From the NCBI GenBank assembly GCA_903911165.1, contig CAIWCQ010000316.1:1-7113 (forward strand): 7,113 nucleotides of DNA. The letters are read 5' to 3'. Numbering within the stretch: position 1 is the stretch's first letter; each line of letters opens with the position of its first letter. Below, piece after piece: positions 1 to 5,748 of this stretch. The translations under genes were made by a program, and so were the position numbers. The notes under the pieces were generated by a model. It was not told the DNA's origin. It saw only the letters and a list, made by a program, of their open reading frames with translations, and did not search any database. The DNA is from an uncultured Actinomycetes bacterium. Its GTDB lineage: Bacteria > Actinomycetota > Actinomycetes > Mycobacteriales > Mycobacteriaceae.

Positions 1-1
1 G

Positions 2-94
2 CACGAGTCAGGCCTGCGGCCCCGCACCGTCGGACTCGGACTCCCCGCGGTCGGCGCACCGGAACCGGTGATGGCGACGGGATGCGGGCAGTGA
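2..94 (+). CDS. miaB: C-terminal end of MiaB (tRNA methylthiotransferase), partial
   Basis: An open frame enters from the left edge and stops at TGA 92-94, giving about 30 residues ending [25 protein letters not shown] (positions 29-91). This Gly/Pro-rich tail carrying a cysteine close to the end resembles the tail of mycobacterial MiaB. In mycobacteria miaB directly precedes the Rv2732c-type membrane protein found next here. MiaB is a radical-SAM iron-sulfur enzyme that adds the methylthio group to i6A37 of tRNA, the product of MiaA, which is encoded downstream in this window. No catalytic domain is inside the window, so the identity rests on synteny and tail similarity only. The stop overlaps the next gene's start. 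Confidence 0.68.
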   Translation, partial: HESGLRPRTVGLGLPAVGAPEPVMATGCGQ

Positions 95-750
95 AAGGGC
101 CGGCCGACGACTTCGAGGCCTATCGGGCCGAGATCGAGGCGGCTGAGCGACGGGTGGCCGGCGAGATCGAACCCGGTGCGCGGGGCATCGTGGTGGCGAT
201 TCTGGTCTTCGTGCTCGTGGTGTCGCTGATCCTGCCGCACACCGGCTCGGTCCGTGGCCTCGACGTCCTGTTCGCCGACGAGAACGCGATCAGCGCCGGA
301 ATCGCCCTTCCGTCGCGAATCTTCACCTGGTTGAGCCTGGTGTTCGGCATTGGCTTTTCCATGCTCGCGCTGACTACGCGGCGCTGGACGCTGGCCTGGA
401 TCGCGCTGGCAGGCACGGCACTGGCCAGCGCCCTGGGCATGCTGGCGGTGTGGTCGCGTCAGACCGCCGCCGACGGTCTGCCCGGCCCGGGCATCGGGTT
501 GATCGTGGGCTGGCTGACGGTCATTGTGCTGACCTTTCACTGGGCGCGGGTGGTCTGGACGCGCACCGCCGTGCAGATGGCGGCCGAGGCCGAGCGCCGC
601 CGGGAGGCCGCCGAGGCTTCGTCAGCGTCGCTGCTCGACGGTCTGGAATCACACGGTTTACAACCGCCCGGTGACGCACAGCCACCCAGTGACGCACAAC
701 CGCCCAGTGACGCACAACCGCCCAGGGACCCCGACGCGGGAGTTCGCTAG
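91..750 (+). CDS. Four-helix membrane protein, Rv2732c-like
   Basis: Conserved mycobacterial membrane protein of unknown function, 219 aa from GTG 91. An acidic, charged N-terminus (residues 5-28, pattern [13 protein letters not shown]) is followed by four hydrophobic segments at about 32-50, 77-94, 100-122 and 135-154. After these come an Arg/Glu/Ala-rich, probably helical stretch (165-180) and a low-complexity tail of QPPSDA-type hexapeptides (191-214). Both ends are probably cytoplasmic. The GTG at 91 is preferred because it forms a 4-base GTGA overlap with the upstream stop, which suggests translational coupling. An in-frame ATG at 82 would add three residues, with a purine run placed too close to act as a ribosome site. 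The 3' end meets the DUF349 gene tail to tail, sharing four bases. The family match is inferred from synteny, length and topology; no enzymatic motif is visible. Confidence 0.82.
   Translation: MKGPADDFEAYRAEIEAAERRVAGEIEPGARGIVVAILVFVLVVSLILPHTGSVRGLDVLFADENAISAGIALPSRIFTWLSLVFGIGFSMLALTTRRWTLAWIALAGTALASALGMLAVWSRQTAADGLPGPGIGLIVGWLTVIVLTFHWARVVWTRTAVQMAAEAERRREAAEASSASLLDGLESHGLQPPGDAQPPSDAQPPSDAQPPRDPDAGVR
661..728 (+). repeat. 18-bp in-frame tandem repeat (QPPSDA minisatellite), 3.8 copies
   Basis: Units begin at 661, 679, 697 and 715 with consensus CAACCGCCCAGTGACGCA. The first three are full length, differing by one or two bases. The fourth matches for about 11 bases and then diverges. 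The 18-base period keeps frame, so each unit adds six residues: [24 protein letters not shown] (residues 191-214 of the membrane protein). Copy-number change would lengthen or shorten the tail without a frameshift. Confidence 0.93.
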
Positions 751-2060
751 CGGTTTCGGGTCACGGCCGCTACTGCGGTGTCGGCCCACTCCCGCCACTG
801 TGCGGCACTGGCCAGGGCCTGTTCGGCGTCATCGTCGCGACCGGCGGCGGCTGCCTTGGCGGCCTGGCGTTCGAACTGCTCGGCCCGGGCCCGGAACTGC
901 TCAGCGCGGGCCAGTGCCTCCGGATCGACGCGGCTTGACTCGCCCGCGTCACGGATCTTCTTCTCGATCGCTCGCAGGCGTCGGTCCAGATCGGCCGAAC
1001 GGTCCCGGGAGGCGTCTCCGATCGCGTCCCATTTGTCGGTGATCGCGCGCAGTGCCGCGCGCGCGGAGTCGGCGTCGGCGACGTCGATGCGCTCTGCCTC
1101 GGCCAGAAGTTGCGCTTTGGACCGTGCGTTGGCCGCGAATTCGGCGTCTCGTTCGGCGCCAACCGCGTTGCGCGCGGCGAAAAACGTGTCCTGGGCCGCC
1201 TTGAAGCGGTGCCAGAGGGCGTCGTCAGCTTCCTTGGACATCCGGCCCGCGGACTTCCACTCGTTGAGCAGGTCGCGGAATTTTCCGGCCGTGGCGGCCC
1301 ATTCGGTTGATCCGGACAGTTCCTCCGCGCGCTCGCACAGCCGTTCCTTGGCTTCTTTGACGCCGACTCGTTCGCGGTCGAGTTCGGCGAAGTGCGTGCC
1401 GCGACGCCGGTTGAAGGCGTCCCGTGCCGCCGAATACCGTTTCCACAGAATATCGTCGGTCTTGCGGTCCAAGCCGCTGATCGTCCGCCACTCATCGACG
1501 ATCGCGCGCATCCTGTCACCGGCAATCTTCCACTGTGTGGCGTTGGCCGCGAGGTCTTCGGCTTCTGCCGCCAGGGCTTCTTTGCGGGCGGTCTGCGCGG
1601 CGCGTTGCTCGTCGCGACGTGCCCGCTCGGCTCCGGAAATCTCCGCAGCCCGGTCGCCGATTGCGGCGAGTCGACCCGCCAGGGCGTCGGTGTCGCCCAA
1701 AACATTTGCGGTGGGCAGTGATTCGGACAGGGCGGCGGCGGCCGCTCGGATCTTTCGGGCGTCACCGGTACCGGCTGCCAACCTGGTTTCCATCAGGGTG
1801 ACCTCGGTGGCGAGATCGTCAAAGCGCCGACCGAAGTGCGCGTAGGCGGCGTCGGCATCTCCGGCCTGCCAGGACCCAACGACTCGCTCACCCGATGCGG
1901 TGATCAAAATGACCGTTCCGTCTTCGGCGACGCGGCCGAACTTGCGGGGGTCGCTGAGTTGCGGCGCCGGCCTCGGGGCCGGGTTCGGACTCCCAACCGG
2001 CGGCCCGGGCCTCGGAGTTGGTTTCGGAGCTTCGCCGGCCCGCTGTTCATCGGTCGTCAT
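747..2060 (-). CDS. DUF349 repeat protein, Rv2731-like
   Basis: Cytoplasmic, charged, alanine/arginine-rich helical protein of 437 aa (M. tuberculosis Rv2731 is of similar length). Residues 12-34 are a proline-rich disordered leader. Residues 41-95 form a conserved segment ([10 protein letters not shown], then [11 protein letters not shown], then HFGRRFDDL). DUF349 repeats follow: repeat 1 around Trp177, Trp191 and Trp206; repeat 2 around Trp254, Trp268 and Trp283 with identical 14- and 15-residue spacing; and a degenerate third repeat that keeps only the middle Trp344. The C-terminus (380-430) is a probable coiled coil. The ATG at 2058-2060 is chosen because it has a good ribosome site (AGGTGAGGA, 7 bases away) and starts a conserved-looking protein. 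The frame stays open to an ATG at 2324, but that start would run across the divergent transporter gene's start. The biochemical role of DUF349 is not established. This is the only minus-strand gene in the window. Confidence 0.88.
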   Translation of the reverse strand: MTTDEQRAGEAPKPTPRPGPPVGSPNPAPRPAPQLSDPRKFGRVAEDGTVILITASGERVVGSWQAGDADAAYAHFGRRFDDLATEVTLMETRLAAGTGDARKIRAAAAALSESLPTANVLGDTDALAGRLAAIGDRAAEISGAERARRDEQRAAQTARKEALAAEAEDLAANATQWKIAGDRMRAIVDEWRTISGLDRKTDDILWKRYSAARDAFNRRRGTHFAELDRERVGVKEAKERLCERAEELSGSTEWAATAGKFRDLLNEWKSAGRMSKEADDALWHRFKAAQDTFFAARNAVGAERDAEFAANARSKAQLLAEAERIDVADADSARAALRAITDKWDAIGDASRDRSADLDRRLRAIEKKIRDAGESSRVDPEALARAEQFRARAEQFERQAAKAAAAGRDDDAEQALASAAQWREWADTAVAAVTRNR

Positions 2061-2067
2061 GGGCGAA

Positions 2068-2076
2068 TCCTCACCT
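2068..2076 (-). promoter_or_regulatory. Ribosome binding site that fixes the DUF349 gene start
   Basis: Read on the minus strand the bases are AGGTGAGGA, complementary to the 16S rRNA tail, with 7 bases between them and the ATG at 2060. This supports the internal ATG over the upstream in-frame ATG at 2324. Confidence 0.75.
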
Positions 2077-2136
2077 AACCCTCCGCGCGGAATCTCCGCG
2101 CAACTGCCGCGCGTCGCGGCGCCGGTATTGCTCAAG

Positions 2137-2154
2137 AGCCGACCGCAATCGGCT
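2137..2154. repeat. Inverted repeat in the divergent intergenic region
   Basis: AGCCGA and TCGGCT are perfect 6-base inverted arms around a 6-base centre (CCGCAA). The spacing would suit a dimeric regulator's operator, but 6-base arms arise readily by chance in GC-rich DNA. No regulator family is recognised. Confidence 0.35.
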
Positions 2155-2263
2155 TGGGTGGTATTGAACCAGTTCCCGCACGGTTGTGGGCGCGGGTTGA
2201 CGGTGAGGGTTTTTCTGCAGCCGGGAATAGTTGGTGTGCTGGACTGACTGCACTCGGCGTGGG

Positions 2264-2269
2264 AGGAGG
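2264..2269 (+). promoter_or_regulatory. Strong ribosome binding site of the transporter gene
   Basis: AGGAGG sits 9 bases before ATG 2279 within a purine run (2261-2270). An in-frame TGA at 2273-2275 excludes any longer protein, so this site and the ATG at 2279 are mutually supporting. Confidence 0.85.
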
Positions 2270-2278
2270 GATTGACGC

Positions 2279-3160
2279 ATGGCAAAGATGGACATCGCCG
2301 TCCTGCTGGCGCTGGGTGCCGCATTCTTCATCGGCATCGGCGAAGTCATGCACCAGCGCAGCGCCCATGACGTCACCGATCAGGTGGTTGGACACTGGGA
2401 ACTGTTCACCCGGTTGCTCGCCGACCGGCAGTGGTGGCTGGGCAGCTTGGTATCGGCGTTAGGGTTTGGCCTGCAGGCCGCCGCACTCGGGTTCGGTTCG
2501 GTGTTATTGGTGCAGGCGCTGCTGGTCACCGCGTTGCTCTTCGCGCTTCCGGTCAACGCCCGCAGCACCGGCCGCCCGGTGACCCGCACCCAGTGGATGT
2601 GGGCGGCACTCCTGGCCGCATCGGTAGCGGTGATCATCATCGTCGGCAATCCAACCGAGGGGCACTCCCGTGCGGCGCTCGGGGTTTGGGCCGTCGTCGT
2701 GGCCGTGATGGCCCCGGCCCTGGTGCTGTGTGTGGTGGGTGCCCGAGCGTGGGCCGGTCGGCCCCTTGCGGCCGTGCTGCTCGGTGTGGTGTCGGGTTCG
2801 CTGTGGGGGGTGTTCGCCGTTCTCACCAAGGGGCTGGTCGATCATCTCGACCGCGGTCTGTGGGCGCTGTTGGAGATGCCGGAGCTCTACGTGTGGGCGT
2901 CGGTGGCAGTCGCCGCCACCGCCTGGCAGCAGTCGTCGTTTCGGGCCGGATCGCTGGCCGCGTCGCTGCCGACAATGACGGTGACTGAACCCGTTGTGGC
3001 CTCGGCGCTGGGAATGGGCGTTCTCGGCGAGTCACTGCGGCCCACCGACGGTGGGTGGGTGGCGCTGATAGCGGCGGTAGTGGCGGTGGTGTTCGCCACC
3101 GGTGCATTGGCTCGCAGCGAAGCCGGATCGGGCTCGCCAGCCACCGCTGTGCACCCCTGA
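2279..3160 (+). CDS. DMT (EamA-like) family membrane transporter, Rv2729c-like
   Basis: Integral membrane protein of 293 aa with about nine visible hydrophobic segments: roughly residues 5-21, 52-70, 73-91, 107-123, 136-154, 163-183, 203-218, 226-250 and 259-277. A tenth may be hidden by helix merging. The architecture and small-residue-rich helices fit the drug/metabolite transporter superfamily. The second half has the [18 protein letters not shown] pattern (233-251), like the conserved 'P-V-x-A-x-x-x-G-x-x-x-x-G-E' motif near the end of EamA domains. The family exports or imports small metabolites; the substrate cannot be told from the sequence. The tail after 278 is short and polar. The start is fixed by an upstream in-frame stop and a strong AGGAGG. 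It lies in the position of Rv2729c. Only 25 bases separate it from the next gene, and no terminator hairpin is evident there. Confidence 0.85.
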   Translation: MAKMDIAVLLALGAAFFIGIGEVMHQRSAHDVTDQVVGHWELFTRLLADRQWWLGSLVSALGFGLQAAALGFGSVLLVQALLVTALLFALPVNARSTGRPVTRTQWMWAALLAASVAVIIIVGNPTEGHSRAALGVWAVVVAVMAPALVLCVVGARAWAGRPLAAVLLGVVSGSLWGVFAVLTKGLVDHLDRGLWALLEMPELYVWASVAVAATAWQQSSFRAGSLAASLPTMTVTEPVVASALGMGVLGESLRPTDGGWVALIAAVVAVVFATGALARSEAGSGSPATAVHP

Positions 3161-3173
3161 AGACGGCGAACGT

Positions 3174-3186
3174 TAGCGTGAGCCTG
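3174..3186 (+). promoter_or_regulatory. Candidate leaderless promoter (-10 and start point) of the LigB-like gene
   Basis: TAGCGT at 3174-3179 matches the mycobacterial TANNNT -10 consensus. It is followed by exactly six bases and then the GTG start codon at 3186, so the predicted RNA start coincides with the first base of the GTG. An in-frame TAG at 3174-3176 forces the protein to begin at 3186 (or the TTG at 3189), and no good ribosome site precedes it. No clear -35 is seen, which is common for mycobacterial promoters. Leaderless transcripts are well established in mycobacteria; this one is predicted. Confidence 0.6.
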
Positions 3187-3902
3187 TGTTGGCAGCCATC
3201 GCACTGACTCCCTCGGCGCCCGTTCTGGTACCCGAACTCGCCGGGGCCGCGGCCGCAGAGGTCGAGCAGTTGTGCGACGCTGCGCTCACCGCGGCGGCCA
3301 CATTGCCGGATCGCTGGATCATCATCGGGGTCGCAGCCGAGGATCAGACCATCGGGCCGGACACCCGCGGAACATTCGCGGGGTACGGCGTCGACGTCCC
3401 GGTGACACTGTCGCCGGACGCTCCATCAGCGATCAGCGATCTTCCGCTGTGCGCACTGATCGGCGGCTGGCTGCGCGGACGGGTGGCTCCAACGGCCCGG
3501 GCTCACGTGCGCGTTTTCGCCGCCGATCTCGATGCCGATGAGGCCCTGGCTCGCGGCCGCGCGCTGCGCGCCGAAATCGATGAGACGGCCGATGCGATCG
3601 GCGTTCTGGTGGTGGCCGACGGGGCCAACACCCTGACCCAGAGCGCCCCCGGTGGTTATGACCCCAGCTCCGAGCCGGTTCAGGCCGCGCTTGACGATGC
3701 ACTTGCCGCCGGCGACGGCGCCGCGCTGAGACGGTTGCCGGATGCCATCATCGGGCGGGTCGCCTATCAGGTGCTAGCCGGCCTCAGCGAACCGAAATCG
3801 GATGGCGCCGAGGAACTTCAGCGTGGCGCGCCGTACGGCGTCGGATACTTCGTCGGTATCTGGACTCCGGCGGGTGCCGGTATTGGGACCCCGGAGATTT
3901 AG
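3186..3902 (+). CDS. LigB-like class III extradiol dioxygenase-fold protein, Rv2728c-like
   Basis: Predicted 238-aa soluble protein resembling the subunit-B-like domain of class III extradiol dioxygenases. Visible landmarks are the N-terminal strand and loop [14 protein letters not shown] (7-20), the second strand [13 protein letters not shown] (41-53), and [22 protein letters not shown] (139-160) followed by a helix. True enzymes of this class hold Fe(II) with two histidines and a glutamate. This protein has one histidine in total (His107), and the loop positions where family histidines are expected carry Ser/Ala and Asp, so catalysis of that type is unlikely. The start is GTG 3186, forced by an in-frame stop 12 bases upstream. 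Its TAG stop shares one base with the miaA GTG. The position before miaA-dapF matches Rv2728c. The function is unknown and the fold call is by motif recognition. Confidence 0.78.
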   Translation: MLAAIALTPSAPVLVPELAGAAAAEVEQLCDAALTAAATLPDRWIIIGVAAEDQTIGPDTRGTFAGYGVDVPVTLSPDAPSAISDLPLCALIGGWLRGRVAPTARAHVRVFAADLDADEALARGRALRAEIDETADAIGVLVVADGANTLTQSAPGGYDPSSEPVQAALDDALAAGDGAALRRLPDAIIGRVAYQVLAGLSEPKSDGAEELQRGAPYGVGYFVGIWTPAGAGIGTPEI

Positions 3903-4819
3903 TGGCCCGGCCCATCGCCGTCATCGGGCCCACCGGAACGGGTAAGTCCCATCTCGCACTGGCGTTGGCCGAACATTTCGGGGGAGAAATCGTCAATGCC
4001 GACGCCATGCAGCAGTACCGCGGCATGGATATCGGCACCGCAAAGGTCTGTAACGCTGACCGCCGTGGCATCCCGCATCATCAACTCGACGTGCTCGACG
4101 TGACCACCACCGCAACCGTGGCGCGCTATCAGAAGGCGGCCGTCGCCGATGTGGAGGCCATCGCCGCGCGCGGCGCCGTACCGGTCATCGTCGGCGGATC
4201 AATGCTCTACGTTCAGTCGCTGCTCGACGATTGGGAGTTTCCGGCAACTGACGCAACGGTGCGAGCCCGATGGGAAGCGCGACTCGACGACATCGGACCA
4301 GGCGCCCTGCACGTCGAACTCGCTGTCCGGGATCCCGTCGCCGCCGCAGCGATCCTGACCACCGACGGCCGCCGGATAGTGCGCGCGTTGGAGGTGATCG
4401 AACTCACCGGCCGCCCCTTCGCTGCCTCGGCACCCCGCATCGGTGAGCCACGCTGGGACACCGCGATCATCGGATTAGATTGGGAAACAACGACTCTCGA
4501 CATCAGACTTCGGGAACGTACTGATGCCATGTTCGACGCCGGCCTGGTCGGGGAAGTGAACACGCTGCTGGACCGCGGGCTGCGAGATGGCGTGACCGCC
4601 GCGCGCGCGCTGGGTTACGCGCAGGTGATCGAGGCCCTTGACGCCGGTGCGACCGCCGCCGATGTCGAGCGTGCCCGCGAGTCGACGTTCACCGGTACCC
4701 GCCGCTACGTGCGCCGGCAGCGATCATGGTTCCGACGCGATGCCCGCATCCACTGGCTCGACGGATCGACGACCGGTCTGCTCGAGGCCGCAGTCGGGCA
4801 CTGGCGTCACGTATCCTGA
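3902..4819 (+). CDS. miaA: tRNA dimethylallyltransferase MiaA
   Basis: Transfers the dimethylallyl group from DMAPP to N6 of adenosine 37 in tRNAs reading codons that begin with U, giving i6A. MiaB then adds a methylthio group. The 305-aa length is normal for the family. Motifs: P-loop GPTGTGKS (residues 9-16); [17 protein letters not shown] (32-48), holding the conserved Asp and the substrate-channel residues; [11 protein letters not shown] (56-66); [11 protein letters not shown] (98-108); [16 protein letters not shown] (157-172); and the C-terminal basic segment [15 protein letters not shown] (266-280) typical of MiaA. The GTG start overlaps the previous stop by one base (TAGTG), with GGAG five bases upstream (3893-3896), so translation is probably coupled to the LigB-like gene. 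No anomalies are seen; the active-site motifs are intact. Confidence 0.97.
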   Translation: MARPIAVIGPTGTGKSHLALALAEHFGGEIVNADAMQQYRGMDIGTAKVCNADRRGIPHHQLDVLDVTTTATVARYQKAAVADVEAIAARGAVPVIVGGSMLYVQSLLDDWEFPATDATVRARWEARLDDIGPGALHVELAVRDPVAAAAILTTDGRRIVRALEVIELTGRPFAASAPRIGEPRWDTAIIGLDWETTTLDIRLRERTDAMFDAGLVGEVNTLLDRGLRDGVTAARALGYAQVIEALDAGATAADVERARESTFTGTRRYVRRQRSWFRRDARIHWLDGSTTGLLEAAVGHWRHVS

Positions 4820-4824
4820 GCTGG
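4812..4824 (+). promoter_or_regulatory. Candidate leaderless promoter (-10 and start point) of dapF, inside the end of miaA
   Basis: TATCCT at 4812-4817 fits the TANNNT -10 consensus and ends within the miaA stop codon. Six bases (GAGCTG) separate it from the dapF GTG at 4824, the same geometry as at 3174-3186. No Shine-Dalgarno sequence precedes the GTG. This suggests dapF has its own leaderless transcript in addition to any read-through from miaA. No -35 element is evident. Confidence 0.58.
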
Positions 4825-5693
4825 TGATTTTCGCCAAAGGGCACGGCACCGAGAACGATTTCGTGGTTCTGGTCGACCTGCCGGCCCGGCTGGAGTTGGC
4901 CCCGCAGAGGGTGGCTGCCCTGTGCGACCGTCGCCGCGGTCTCGGAGCCGACGGGGTGCTGCGGGTGACCACCGCGGGTGCCGCCGTCGCCGCGGGCGTG
5001 CTGGACCATCTGCCTGCAGGTGTGGGTTCGGGGGACTGGTTCATGGACTACCGCAACGGCGATGGCTCGACCGCGCAGATGTGCGGCAACGGCGTGCGGG
5101 TGTTCGCGCACTATCTCCGGTCCCGCGGACTGGAGGCGCGCGACGAGTTCGTGATCGGGTCGCTGGCCGGCCCCCGGGCAGTGACCGTGAACCGCGCCGA
5201 TGAGGTCACGGCCGACATCAGCGTCGACATGGGCAAGGCCAGCCTGCAGGGTGCCGGCGCCGCGACCGTCGGCGGGCGAATCTTCGCCGGCATTGCCGTC
5301 GATGTCGGCAACCCCCATCTGGCGTGCCTGGATCCCGGGCTCACCGACGACGAACTGGCCGCGCTCGACGTCGGGGCCGCCGTCGCGTTCGATCGCGCCC
5401 AGTTCCCCGACGGTGTCAACGTCGAGGTGCTCACCGCGCCGGTCAACGGAGCGGTGTCGATGCGGGTGCACGAACGGGGTGTCGGTGAGACCCGATCGTG
5501 TGGCACCGGAACGGTCGCGGCCGCGCTCGCCGGCCTGGTTCATCAGGGTGTCCGGACCGGCACGCTGCAGGTCCACGTTCCCGGCGGCCAGGTCAGTGTC
5601 GAGATCACCGACACTACCAGCTTCCTTCGGGGGCCGTCGGTGCTGCTGGCCCACGGCGAACTCTCCGACGACTGGTGGGCGGCGCAACGCTGA
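4824..5693 (+). CDS. dapF: Diaminopimelate epimerase DapF
   Basis: Cofactor-independent cytoplasmic epimerase that converts LL- to meso-diaminopimelate, used for peptidoglycan cross-links and as the lysine precursor. It is 289 aa, the length I recall for the M. tuberculosis enzyme. The two catalytic cysteines are present: Cys87 in MCGNGVR (86-92) and Cys226 in ETRSCGTGT (222-230). Other family motifs are [10 protein letters not shown] (5-14), the [10 protein letters not shown] stretch (35-44), MDYRNGDGS (74-82), VDVGNPH (159-165) and FPDGVNVEV (194-202). The start is the GTG at 4824, giving the canonical (M)IFAKGHGT N-terminus. The frame is open further upstream to 4638, but that stretch lies over miaA and has no family similarity. 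It begins four bases after the miaA stop and has its own candidate leaderless promoter. A 55-base gap follows before hflX. Confidence 0.97.
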   Translation: MIFAKGHGTENDFVVLVDLPARLELAPQRVAALCDRRRGLGADGVLRVTTAGAAVAAGVLDHLPAGVGSGDWFMDYRNGDGSTAQMCGNGVRVFAHYLRSRGLEARDEFVIGSLAGPRAVTVNRADEVTADISVDMGKASLQGAGAATVGGRIFAGIAVDVGNPHLACLDPGLTDDELAALDVGAAVAFDRAQFPDGVNVEVLTAPVNGAVSMRVHERGVGETRSCGTGTVAAALAGLVHQGVRTGTLQVHVPGGQVSVEITDTTSFLRGPSVLLAHGELSDDWWAAQR

Positions 5694-5733
5694 CTCGGTG
5701 AGTATTCGGATGCGCGACCTCACCCGGCCGTGA

Positions 5734-5739
5734 CACCAT
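5734..5739 (+). promoter_or_regulatory. Weak candidate extended -10 element upstream of hflX
   Basis: TGA followed by CACCAT (5731-5739) has the TGN extension plus A at position 2 and T at position 6 of a -10 hexamer. A start point 6-7 bases later would give a leader of only about three bases before ATG 5749. The first base is not T and no -35 is seen, so this is tentative. The rest of the 5694-5748 gap shows no hairpin terminator. GGTGG at 5741-5745 is too close to the ATG to be a good ribosome site. Confidence 0.25.
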
Positions 5740-5748
5740 CGGTGGTCT

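Larger units (their letters stand above)
2061..2278. promoter_or_regulatory. Divergent intergenic region between DUF349 gene and transporter gene
   Basis: Both flanking genes start outward from these 218 bases, so promoters for both should lie here. I could not place a convincing -10/-35 pair on either strand. TTGACG at 2197-2202 resembles a -35 element for the plus strand, but no TANNNT hexamer sits 16-19 bases downstream. The region contains an 18-base inverted repeat (2137-2154) and each gene's ribosome site. The minus frame is open through it, but I see no sign that it is coding. Confidence 0.5.

Noticed and set aside
778..1845. Long plus-strand open frame (355 codons) opposite the DUF349 gene, Ser/Ala/Arg-rich
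   Set aside because: It is the mirror of a GC-rich coding strand with strong third-position bias. The composition is repetitive and unlike a folded protein, and the minus-strand frame has a ribosome site, DUF349 motifs and a known syntenic counterpart.
2172..2210. ECF-type (SigE/SigH-like) or housekeeping promoter in the divergent region: GGGAAC on the minus strand near 2173-2178 and TTGACG on the plus strand at 2197-2202
   Set aside because: Neither has a matching -10 partner at an acceptable distance, so they were not annotated as promoters.
2061..2324. 88-residue N-terminal extension of the DUF349 protein from ATG 2324 (minus)
   Set aside because: It would span the divergent promoter region and overlap the transporter start. 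The extension lacks domain character, while the internal ATG at 2060 has a good ribosome site.
2132..2395. Small minus-strand open frames (about 87-101 codons) at the position of hypothetical Rv2730 in M. tuberculosis
   Set aside because: They overlap the transporter gene's N-terminal coding region and its ribosome site, have no recognisable motif, and their composition looks like antisense of a membrane protein.
4638..4823. Longer dapF start at 4638
   Set aside because: The extension lies over miaA in another frame and the DapF family begins at the IFAKGHGT motif encoded from 4824.
5734..5744. CACC-ATC-GGTG inverted repeat between dapF and hflX as a terminator
   Set aside because: A four-base stem with no T-tract is too weak to act as an intrinsic terminator.
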